DNA of 64,000 bases from positions 86,087 to 150,086 of the forward strand of contig NZ_FUXI01000002.1 in NCBI RefSeq assembly GCF_900167335.1. The letters are read 5' to 3'. This DNA is from Pilibacter termitis (GTDB lineage: Bacteria; Bacillota; Bacilli; Lactobacillales; Streptococcaceae). The first letter of the stretch is position 1. Each line of letters opens with the position of its first letter. Made by a program: the position numbers and the translations under genes. The notes beneath the pieces are model-generated. The model saw only the letters and a program-made list of their open reading frames with translations, made no database searches and was not told the DNA's origin. Below, piece after piece: positions 56,945 through 64,000 of this stretch.

Positions 56945-57382
56945 ATGAGCGGAACAGAGATAGCGGCAATTATTGCAGCGGTCGCATTTGCGATTTTAGT
57001 GGCAGTTTTATGTGTTTTGTTGTCAAAAGTGATGAAGACTATTACAAAGGTTAACGAAACGATTGATGAAACAACGCAGACAATTGTAGTGTTGAAAAAA
57101 GATGTAGATGTGTTAATGCAAGAAGTAGAGGGACTTTTGACGAAGAGCAATGTATTGCTTGAAGATGTCAATGGAAAAGTTGCGACTATTGATCCATTGT
57201 TTACAGCGGTAGCAGATTTGTCTGAAAGTGTAAGTGATCTGAATGCACAAAGTCGCAATATTTTGGGACGCATGAGCAGTGCAAGCAAAAAATCTTCAAA
57301 AGTTGCCACAGTAAAAACAATGGCAGGAGCAGCAACAAACATCCTAAAAAAACGAAAAGCGAAAAGCGAAGAAGTGCGTTAA
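56945..57382 (+). CDS. DUF948 family protein (YtxG-like)
   Basis: A 145-residue protein with one N-terminal membrane segment (IAAIIAAVAFAILVAVLCVLL) and a long coiled coil (VNETIDETTQTIVVLKKDVD...). DUF948 proteins are general-stress or envelope-associated in Bacillus. The start at 56945 follows TGAGGAG. Its last residues (KSEEVR) and stop are formed by the left end of an FR1 repeat. The gene at 57707 is its usual partner. Confidence 0.82.
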   Translation: MSGTEIAAIIAAVAFAILVAVLCVLLSKVMKTITKVNETIDETTQTIVVLKKDVDVLMQEVEGLLTKSNVLLEDVNGKVATIDPLFTAVADLSESVSDLNAQSRNILGRMSSASKKSSKVATVKTMAGAATNILKKRKAKSEEVR

Positions 57383-57677
57383 GGAGTTTGTCGCAGTGAG
57401 CCATGCCATTTACTTGCTTGAAACGAAGTTTCAAGTGGCATTGCGAACAGCGACCAAACTCCTGCACTTTGCAGCTAGACAAGAAGAAAAGCGTAATGGT
57501 GCGTTTTGAAGTCTGCAACAGTGAGCCACAGCATTTACTTGCTGGAAACGTTAGTTTCCAGTGCTGTTGCGAGCAGTTGCCAGACTTCAGCACCATGTAG
57601 CTAGACAAGAAAAGCGAAGAAGTGCGTTAAGGAGTTTGCGACAGTGTGAGCAGTCGCCCAACTTCTGCACTTTGCAG
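57362..57677 (+). repeat. Three FR1 palindromic repeats
   Basis: Copies at 57362-57483, 57487-57608 and, internally deleted, 57609-57677. Outer stems differ but stay paired: AAGTGC with GCACTT in the first and ATGGTGC with GCACCAT in the second. The first overlaps the 3' end of the DUF948 gene. They explain most of the gap to the next gene. Confidence 0.85.
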
Positions 57678-57706
57678 ATAAATTAAAAAAGTAAGGAGTG
57701 AATTTT

Positions 57707-58153
57707 ATGAGTAAAAAAGGTGGATTTTTATGTGGTGCGTTATTTGGTGCAGTTGTAGCAACAGGAGCAGCGTTGCTATTTTCACCAAAATCTGGCAAGG
57801 AATTGCGTGAGGACATCAAAAAACAGCTAGATGATTTCAAAGAATCTGACGGAGATTATTTGAGCGTTGCCAAAGAGAAAAAAGAGGTTGTTCTTGAAAA
57901 AGCAGCAATCAAAAAGGACGAATGGCAAGATAAGGCAAGTGAATTGCAAGAAAAATTAAGCGAAAAAACAAGTGGGAAAAGTGATGAAGCACTTGATGCA
58001 CTTAAGGATAAGAAAGAGGCATTGATTAGTCGTTTTAAAAAAGAAGTGAAAACAACAGGCGATGAAGAAGAAAACATCGTGCTTGATTTGCGAGTTGATT
58101 TGGAGGAGACTGACAAGGTCAAGGACGAGCTACTTAGTGAGGAAGAGGAATAA
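57707..58153 (+). CDS. YtxH-like protein
   Basis: A 148-residue protein starting MSKKGGFLCGALFGAVVATG followed by ALLFSPKSGKELREDIKKQL, the YtxH family pattern (Gly-rich membrane segment then coiled coil). It is predicted to sit in the cell envelope and in Bacillus it is a stress protein next to YtxG. AAGGAG sets the start at 57707. Confidence 0.83.
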   Translation: MSKKGGFLCGALFGAVVATGAALLFSPKSGKELREDIKKQLDDFKESDGDYLSVAKEKKEVVLEKAAIKKDEWQDKASELQEKLSEKTSGKSDEALDALKDKKEALISRFKKEVKTTGDEEENIVLDLRVDLEETDKVKDELLSEEEE

Positions 58154-58162
58154 ATCCAAATG

Positions 58163-58206
58163 AAACGCATGAAATCAACGGTGAAAAAGATTTCATGCGT
58201 TTTTTG
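58163..58206 (+). terminator. Terminator after the YtxH-like gene
   Basis: AACGCATGAAATC pairs with GATTTCATGCGTT, followed by TTTT. Confidence 0.93.
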
Positions 58207-58250
58207 GCTGATTGGAAGAATAGTGTAAGGAAAATTGTAGGAGGAGCAGA

Positions 58251-60044
58251 ATGAATTTAGAAAAGAGCCTAAAGGAAAATTTTGGATTTTCAAGTTTTCG
58301 CAAAGGGCAACAGGAGATTATCACACAAGTACTAGAGAGAAAAAATACGCTTGGGATTTTGCCGACAGGAGCGGGGAAATCCATTTGTTATCAACTTCCT
58401 GCGGTGTTAGAAAATGGCTTGACATTGGTTGTTTCTCCCTTGATTGCTCTGATGAAAGACCAAGTGGACGGTTTACAAGAACAAGGCATTTCAGCGACAT
58501 TTATCAATTCTTCGCTTGATTATCAGGAAATCGAGTGGAGAAAAGAAGAAATATTGCGTGGTGAGGTGAAATTGCTTTTTCTAGCACCAGAGCGATTTAG
58601 TTTAGGAGAGTTCAATGAATTTTTACAGCAACTCCCGATTTCGCTTGTGGCGATTGATGAGGCACATTGTATTTCAAGTTGGGGACATGATTTCAGACCG
58701 TCTTATTTGGATTTTGCGAAAATTTTGTTGGCGTGGGAGAGCGTGCCTACGATTTTAGCGTTGACAGCGACAGCGACAAAGGAAGTAGCAAGTGACATTT
58801 GTCGCACACTTGGCATTGAAGAGAAGAATATCATTCAGACTGGTTTTGAGCGGAAAAACTTGTCGTTTGAGGTAGTCAAAGGGAAAGATAAGCGTTCATT
58901 TGTCAAAGAATATTTGCAGTTGAACAAAGAGGAAAGTGGCATTATTTATGCTGGGACGAGGAAAGAAGTGGATGAGCTAGAGCATTTCTTGTCGCAATCT
59001 GGTTTTTTGGCAACAAAATATCATGCAGGGCTAAGTGAAGTGGAGCGAAATCGCAACCAAGAGGCGTTTATCAATGATGAGTGTCACGTCATGGTGGCGA
59101 CAAACGCTTTTGGTATGGGAATCAACAAGAGCAATGTGCGTTTTGTTCTTCATTATCAAGTGCCCGGGAATATCGAAAGCTACTACCAAGAGGCAGGACG
59201 TGCGGGTCGTGACGGTTTGGAAAGTACGGCGATTTTGCTGTATTCGTTGCAAGATTTCCGCCTGCGTTCGTTTTTTATTGAGCAATCAGAAGTGAGTGAG
59301 GATAGAAAAACGCTTGAATATGAAAAATTGCGTGCCATGCAGAGTTATGGCAATACACAAGGGTGCTTGCAACGTTTTATTTTACAATATTTTGGCGATG
59401 ATGCCACTGATTGTGGCAAATGCTCGAATTGCTTAGATGACCGAGAAAGTGTAGATATTACCATTGACACGCAAAAAGTCTTGTCTAATATTAAACGCAT
59501 GGGGGAGAGGTTTGGGAAAACATTGGTTGCGAAAGTCTTGATTGGTAGCAAAGATCAAAATGTCCTGAAATTTCGCTTTGAACAACTCCAAACGTATGGA
59601 ATTTTGAAGAATTTGACACAAAAACAAGCGGTAGAGTTGATCGATTTTTTGGTGAGCGAGGGCTATATTGCGATTCAAAAAGGTCAAATGCCGATTTTGC
59701 TCGTTTCTGAACTAGGTGTACGTGTGTTAAAAGGTGAGGAAAAAGTTTTCAGGAAAATGACCGTTGTCAAGAAAACAGTCGTGACACAAGACGAAGAATT
59801 GGCTGGTTTGTTCGAGGTGCTAAGAAGCAAACGTTTAGAACTTGCAAGAGAACAAGGAGTTGCACCGTTCTTGATTTTTTCAGATGCCTCTTTGCATGAT
59901 ATGGCAAATCTCTTACCAGAAACAGACGAACAATTTTTAGAAGTAAAAGGAGTAGGGCAAAACAAACTAGAAAAATACGGCACAATTTTCATGGAAGAAA
60001 TCAAGAAATTTTCCGAAAAAGCAAAAGGAATTACGGAGAGTTAA
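58251..60044 (+). CDS. recQ: ATP-dependent DNA helicase RecQ
   Basis: A 597-residue 3'-5' helicase for recombination repair. Motifs: GILPTGAGKSICYQLPA (Walker A), AIDEAHCISSWGHDFRP (DEAH), ALTATATKEV, and QEAGRAGRDG (motif VI). The RecQ zinc site is CGKCSNC with flanking Cys, followed by a winged-helix RQC region and a C-terminal HRDC domain (VLRSKRLELAREQGVAPF). GGAGGAG precedes the ATG. Confidence 0.96.
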   Translation: MNLEKSLKENFGFSSFRKGQQEIITQVLERKNTLGILPTGAGKSICYQLPAVLENGLTLVVSPLIALMKDQVDGLQEQGISATFINSSLDYQEIEWRKEEILRGEVKLLFLAPERFSLGEFNEFLQQLPISLVAIDEAHCISSWGHDFRPSYLDFAKILLAWESVPTILALTATATKEVASDICRTLGIEEKNIIQTGFERKNLSFEVVKGKDKRSFVKEYLQLNKEESGIIYAGTRKEVDELEHFLSQSGFLATKYHAGLSEVERNRNQEAFINDECHVMVATNAFGMGINKSNVRFVLHYQVPGNIESYYQEAGRAGRDGLESTAILLYSLQDFRLRSFFIEQSEVSEDRKTLEYEKLRAMQSYGNTQGCLQRFILQYFGDDATDCGKCSNCLDDRESVDITIDTQKVLSNIKRMGERFGKTLVAKVLIGSKDQNVLKFRFEQLQTYGILKNLTQKQAVELIDFLVSEGYIAIQKGQMPILLVSELGVRVLKGEEKVFRKMTVVKKTVVTQDEELAGLFEVLRSKRLELAREQGVAPFLIFSDASLHDMANLLPETDEQFLEVKGVGQNKLEKYGTIFMEEIKKFSEKAKGITES

Positions 60045-60078
60045 AGAAACAATTATGTGTTTCTAAAATTCCACTTAA

Positions 60079-60107
60079 TTGAACCAAAAGAGCGTGCGTG
60101 ATATACT
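60079..60107 (+). promoter_or_regulatory. Promoter of rapZ-yvcK
   Basis: TTGAAC at 60079 and TATACT at 60102, 17-bp spacer. Two small hairpins (GAGCG / CGCTC and CCACTT / AAGTGG) follow in the leader. Confidence 0.6.
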
Positions 60108-60189
60108 TAATGATAGTAAAAAGACTTCGAGCGGACAAAGTTCGCTCATGACCCCACTTGTCTGGAGTGAAGTGGAATCTAAGAAAGAC

Positions 60190-60265
60190 AAAGCGAAGAG
60201 GGGCGTTCTGGAGACTGTAAGACACAGCGAACAGTTGCCAGTCTCCAGCCCCTAGTAGCTAGAGA
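60190..60265 (+). repeat. Shortened FR1 upstream of rapZ
   Basis: AAAGCGAAGAGGGGCG, GGAGACTG and the matching CAGTCTCC plus CCCCTAGTAGCTAG; the inner hairpin is deleted. The right end runs into AGAAAGGAG, the rapZ ribosome binding site. Confidence 0.7.
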
Positions 60266-60276
60266 AAGGAGAACAT

Positions 60277-61167
60277 ATGACCGAAAAAGTACAATTAACG
60301 ATTATTACAGGGATGAGTGGAGCAGGAAAAACGGTTGCCATTCAAGCATTTGAGGATATGGGCTATTTTGCAATTGACAATATGCCTCCTGCACTTTTAC
60401 CCAAGTTTTTAGAACTATTATCAGAAACAAAAAATGATGAAATGAAAAAAATTGCACTTGTGATTGATATGCGTAGTCGTCATTTTTTCTCAGAAATGCA
60501 GGAACTTCTCAATCAATTAACCGACTCACCAAGGTTGGATTTCAAGCTGCTATTTCTCGACTCTGAAAATGCCGAGTTGGTGGCACGTTACAAAGAAACT
60601 CGCAGAAGTCACCCGCTTGCTACCGACGGCTTGGTGCTTGACGGAATTGAGCGTGAGCGTGATATTTTGCGACCTATCAAAAATTTTTCGCAACTTGTGA
60701 TTAATACGAGCGAAATGACTCCACGACAGCTGAGAACGGCGATTTTAAAAGAATTTTCAACGGAGATTGTCAAACAATTTCGCATAGAGCTATTGAGTTT
60801 TGGCTTTAAATACGGGATTCCGATTGATGCGGATATGGTAATGGACGTGCGTTTCTTGCCAAATCCTCATTACATTCCAGAATTGCGTGCGTTAAACGGT
60901 CAGGATAAGTCGGTTTATGACTATGTGATGAAATTCCCAGAAAGCGAGGAGTTTTATCAAAATTTCATGAATATGCTAAAACCAATTTTACCGGGGTATG
61001 AAAAAGAAGGGAAATCCGTCTTGACGATTGCGATTGGTTGTACTGGTGGTCAACACCGCTCTGTTGCGTTTACCGAGCGGGTAGGAGTTGAACTTGCAAA
61101 GGACTGGACGGTGCATATTCAGCATAGAGATAAAAATAAACGGAAAGAAACGGTGAATCGTTCATGA
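60277..61167 (+). CDS. rapZ: RNase adapter / nucleotide-binding protein RapZ
   Basis: A 296-residue P-loop protein with [20 protein letters not shown] at the start, [13 protein letters not shown] in the middle and [13 protein letters not shown] in the C-terminal domain. In enterobacteria it steers RNase E to small RNAs; in Firmicutes the role is less clear. It overlaps yvcK by 4 bp, the conserved order. Confidence 0.94.
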   Translation: MTEKVQLTIITGMSGAGKTVAIQAFEDMGYFAIDNMPPALLPKFLELLSETKNDEMKKIALVIDMRSRHFFSEMQELLNQLTDSPRLDFKLLFLDSENAELVARYKETRRSHPLATDGLVLDGIERERDILRPIKNFSQLVINTSEMTPRQLRTAILKEFSTEIVKQFRIELLSFGFKYGIPIDADMVMDVRFLPNPHYIPELRALNGQDKSVYDYVMKFPESEEFYQNFMNMLKPILPGYEKEGKSVLTIAIGCTGGQHRSVAFTERVGVELAKDWTVHIQHRDKNKRKETVNRS

Positions 61168-62144
61168 GAAAGCCTAAGATTGTAGTGGTAGGTGGGGGAA
61201 CAGGGCTACCTGTTATTTTAAATAGTATGCGTTCACGTGGGGCAGATATTACAGCGGTGGTAACCGTTGCAGATGACGGTGGGTCAAGTGGTGATATTCG
61301 TGAAGTGATGTCGATTGCTCCGCCGGGAGATTTGCGGAACGTATTGGTTTCGCTTAGCGATATGCCAAAATTTTATCATGATTTATTTCAATACCGCTTT
61401 AAAAGTAGCGACCATTTTCTTGCCAACCATGCGATTGGGAATTTGATTATCGCTGCTGTAAGTGAAATGGAAGGCTCTAGCTATACAGCTATTCAGCATC
61501 TTTCCAAAATGATGCGAGTGGAAGGACACGTCTATCCAGCAAGTGAACAACCGTTGACCTTGCACGCAGTATTTGATGACGGAAGTGAGGTTGCAGGAGA
61601 GTCAAAAATTGCCGAATGTGGTAAAAAAATCGACCATGTCTATGTGACAAACACCTATGATTCCAAGGAACAACCAAAGGCAGCAAGACAAGTCGTCAAG
61701 GCGATTTTAGATGCCGACATGGTGATATTAGGTCCCGGCAGTCTCTTCACGTCCATTTTGCCAAACCTTGTGATAGAAGAAATTGGCGATGCAGTAAAAG
61801 CAACACGTGCAGAAGTGGTCTATATTTGCAATATCATGACACAGCGTGGCGAAACCGAGCAGTTTACCGATGCCGACCATGTGCGTGTGCTAAACGAACA
61901 TTTGGGCAAGCATTTTATAGATACTGTTCTGGTCAACAATGAAAAAGTCCCAACAGGCTACATGGATACGGAAAAATATGACGAATATCTAGTACAAGTA
62001 AAACACGATTTCGAGGGCTTACGCAAACAAGGCTGTCGTGTGATTTCAACAGATTTCCTAAAATTACGAAACAAAGGCGTTTTCCACGACGGCGATTTGG
62101 TGGTAAATGAATTGTTTAATTTAGTGTTTGGTGCTAGGTATTAG
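61164..62144 (+). CDS. yvcK: YvcK-family gluconeogenesis factor
   Basis: A 326-residue protein of the CofD-like family, needed for envelope and carbon homeostasis, which binds UDP-sugars in Bacillus. [14 protein letters not shown] is the nucleotide loop, followed by [14 protein letters not shown] and HAIGNLI. In most Firmicutes whiA comes next; here the FR1 array and a sortase gene follow. Confidence 0.94.
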   Translation: MRKPKIVVVGGGTGLPVILNSMRSRGADITAVVTVADDGGSSGDIREVMSIAPPGDLRNVLVSLSDMPKFYHDLFQYRFKSSDHFLANHAIGNLIIAAVSEMEGSSYTAIQHLSKMMRVEGHVYPASEQPLTLHAVFDDGSEVAGESKIAECGKKIDHVYVTNTYDSKEQPKAARQVVKAILDADMVILGPGSLFTSILPNLVIEEIGDAVKATRAEVVYICNIMTQRGETEQFTDADHVRVLNEHLGKHFIDTVLVNNEKVPTGYMDTEKYDEYLVQVKHDFEGLRKQGCRVISTDFLKLRNKGVFHDGDLVVNELFNLVFGARY

Positions 62145-62154
62145 GTGGCGATAG

Positions 62155-62797
62155 AAAAGCGGAGAGGGGCGAATTGAAGTCTGCAACAGCGAACCATGTC
62201 GTTTATTCACTCGAAACGAAGTTTCGAGCGACATTGAGAGCAGTTGCCAGACTTCAGCCCCTCGCAGCTAGACAGAGAAAAGCGTAGAGGGGCGTTTAGG
62301 GTTTTGTCGCAGTGAGCCATGCCATTTACTTGCCTGAAGCAGAGCTTCAGGTGGCATTGTGAACAGCGACCAAAACCTTGCCCCTCGTAGCTAGACATAG
62401 AAAAGCGAGCGGGGCGAATTGAAGTCTGCAACAGCGAATCATGTCGTTCATTTACTAGAAACGTAAGTTTCTAGCGACATTGTGAGCAGTTGCCAGACTT
62501 CAGCCTCTCGCAGCTAGACATAGAAAAGCGTAGAGGGGTGTTCAGGGTTTTGTCGCAGTGAGCCATGCCATTTACATGCCTGAAGCAAAGCTTCAGGTGG
62601 CATTGCGAACAGCGACCCAAACCCTGCCCCACGTAGCTAGACAAAGAAAAGCGGAGAGGGGCGTTCTGAAGTCTGCAACAGCGAACCATGCCGTTCATTT
62701 ACTAGAAACGTAAGTTTCTAGCGACATTGTGAGTAGTTGCCAGACTTCAGCCCCTCGCAGCTAGACAAAGAAAAGCGAACAGACCGTTTACGGTTTT
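62155..62797 (+). repeat. Tandem FR1 array, five copies of 123 bp
   Basis: Copies start at 62155, 62278, 62401, 62524 and 62647 (periods 123 bp exactly), then a broken sixth start (62771). Two stem types alternate A-B-A-B-A: type A has GAAGTCTGCAAC / GTTGCCAGACTTC, type B has AGGGTTTTGTCGC / GCGACCAAAACCTT. All have outer stem GAGGGGC / GCCCCTC or a close variant. There are no ORFs of note in this 724-bp gap. Confidence 0.92.
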
Positions 62798-62868
62798 ATA
62801 GAAAAAAACGAGTATTCTCGCAATTTCCAAGGTTTTGGGGAGGTTAGAAAGTTAGAGGTTTATCCGTG

Positions 62869-64000
62869 ATGAGAGAGGCAAGCCGTCAAGCACGCATGAC
62901 TAGAGAAGCAATAATCAAAAACTTCATTGACGGGGAAGTCGATTTATCGACAAAGAAAGAAGAGTTGGGTGTTTATGAAGAACCGTCAAGAAAAGCACGT
63001 CAAAACGCACGTTTGATTAGGAGAGAAAAACTAAAAAATAGCGTGGAAGAAAAACTCAACGAATATTCTAAGACTATTAAACAACACGAACAACTTCCGA
63101 AAAAAGCAGAGAAAAAAAACAAAGGCAAAGGGAAACACAAACGCTCCCCTTTGTTGATTTCGGCTATTTTACTGATTGTTTTTGGTATGATTGTGCTACT
63201 TTACCCAATTGTCGGGAATATCCTTGCCAACCAAGAACGTTCAGAGGCAAGAACGACCTATGACAATTCCATGAAAAAAATGTCACAAGAAAAGAAAGAT
63301 GCGGCATGGGAACTAGCGGAAGAATACAACAAGTACATTTACAGTCTGCAAGAGGGAAGAGTGAAGAGCGAAGTTGAGTACAAAAAAGTGCTAGACTTAG
63401 GAGATACGAAAAATAACGTAATGGGGACGATTGACATTCCTGCAATTGATATTGTGCAACTGCCGTTTTATCATGGAACGGACATGAAAACGCTCGATAA
63501 AGGGTTAGGTCATTTTCAGCCAAGTAGTGTACCAGTTGGTGGTGTGAATACACGTAGTGTTATTACTGGACATAGCGGTGTGAAAAATCAGGTCTTGTTT
63601 ACAGACATTCGTAATTTAAAAGAGGGGGATTTGTTTTTCATTAATGTTTTGGGGAAACGTCTTGCCTATGAAATTGATTCATTCGAGGAAATTTTGCCGA
63701 GCGAAGTAGAAAAAGTGAAAATTACACCGGGACGTGACGTAGTTACCCTTCTCACCTGTACTCCGCCGGGAATTAATACATATCGCTTGATCGTGAATGG
63801 TCATCGCATTCCGTACGCAAAAGCGGAAAAAATGCCAATTAATAAGCGGAATTTTTGGTCGTATCAATCTATCGTGTTGAGTTCTCTTCTATTTTGTTTT
63901 GTTGTATTCATGATTTTGTATTTACTTCATCGTTATTTTATGAAGAAATCAAAATCCGAGGACGAAACCATTCGCAACAAAGCGAAAAAACGCATGAAAC
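62869..64000 (+). CDS. Class C (pilus-type) sortase, 3' end outside window
   Basis: The frame from ATG 62869 is open for 377 codons to the window edge. A charged, Lys/Arg-rich cytoplasmic region (~1-93) precedes the first membrane segment (LLISAILLIVFGMIVLLYPI). The sortase domain has the catalytic His in VITGHSG, the Cys in TLLTCTPPGINTYRL with the Arg in the same segment, and a second membrane segment near 350. Two membrane segments and TLxTCTPxGINTxRL are class C hallmarks; such enzymes polymerise pilins. The ~90-residue N-terminal extension is longer than usual. A ribosome binding site AGAGG lies 10 nt upstream. Confidence 0.9.
   Translation, partial: MREASRQARMTREAIIKNFIDGEVDLSTKKEELGVYEEPSRKARQNARLIRREKLKNSVEEKLNEYSKTIKQHEQLPKKAEKKNKGKGKHKRSPLLISAILLIVFGMIVLLYPIVGNILANQERSEARTTYDNSMKKMSQEKKDAAWELAEEYNKYIYSLQEGRVKSEVEYKKVLDLGDTKNNVMGTIDIPAIDIVQLPFYHGTDMKTLDKGLGHFQPSSVPVGGVNTRSVITGHSGVKNQVLFTDIRNLKEGDLFFINVLGKRLAYEIDSFEEILPSEVEKVKITPGRDVVTLLTCTPPGINTYRLIVNGHRIPYAKAEKMPINKRNFWSYQSIVLSSLLFCFVVFMILYLLHRYFMKKSKSEDETIRNKAKKRMK

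Noticed and set aside
57201..57608. Minus-strand frame of 135 codons
   Set aside because: It runs through two FR1 copies and the antisense of the DUF948 gene; not a plausible gene.
62207..62698. Two minus-strand frames (62207-62431, 62471-62698) with similar protein sequences
   Set aside because: They are translations of the FR1 array and share sequence only because the DNA repeats; no ribosome binding sites.
62155..62797. Regular repeat array resembling a CRISPR locus
   Set aside because: The 123-bp units are contiguous with no unique spacers, each is a long palindrome, and no cas genes are near.

Overview
The window is chromosomal DNA of a low-GC Gram-positive bacterium of the order Lactobacillales, most like an Enterococcaceae relative. 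This rests on gene content (carAB, pepC, ECF transporters, sufCDSUB, tagO with a TagB/TagF-type transferase, two glycolipid glycosyltransferases, rapZ-yvcK, a class C sortase) and on strong AGGAGG ribosome binding sites. No rRNA, tRNA, CRISPR or phage was seen. The species cannot be named from the sequence alone.

Layout. 1-5.5 kb: end of carA, carB and pepC. 5.5-8.8 kb, minus strand: an agr-type quorum-sensing operon (stand-alone LytTR protein, agrB, a 50-codon agrD, agrC, agrA). 8.8-9.7 kb: a divergent control region with four promoter units, each carrying a 21-bp-spaced LytTR-type direct repeat. 9.7-21.5 kb: a class II lanthipeptide cluster related to enterococcal cytolysin: lanM, four precursors that all carry a GDVxx(E/Q) hexapeptide before the core, an iron-sulfur flavoprotein, membrane and ABC proteins (probable immunity), a Cys-free GS-leader peptide, a C39 peptidase/ABC exporter and a surface-anchored subtilisin. 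The agr system most likely senses its own cyclic peptide and switches on both its own operon and the lanthipeptide operon through the shared operators.

21.9-48 kb is mostly housekeeping: lepB, zapA, cvpA, mutS2, trxA, two divergent glycolipid glycosyltransferases, infC-rpmI-rplT with an attenuator leader, a lipoprotein, pepA, topB, ftsK, an XRE regulator, a second lipoprotein, gpmA, tagO, a CDP-glycerol transferase and sufCDSUB. 48-50.3 kb is an accessory patch with a decayed IS630 transposase, the tail of a lost gene and an AT-rich Nudix-HAD fusion. 50.5-54.5 kb is a SAM-hydrolase/ECF transporter operon. 54.8-56.5 kb holds a gene for a membrane-anchored sortase-like protein split after 23 nt by a 962-nt group II intron that lacks a maturase ORF. 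A structured non-coding RNA, two envelope/stress proteins, recQ, rapZ, yvcK and a class C sortase (running off the end) follow.

Two dispersed palindromic repeat families run through the window. FR1 is about 123 bp, begins AAAAGCG and ends AGCTAGACAAAG; it folds into one long hairpin whose stems differ between copies but remain complementary. It occurs singly, as pairs, and as a five-copy tandem array at 62155-62770. FR2 is about 65-80 bp with ends like GGTGTCCTCTAAAAACTC and its complement; one copy sits inside the group II intron and another forms the last codons of the subtilisin gene.
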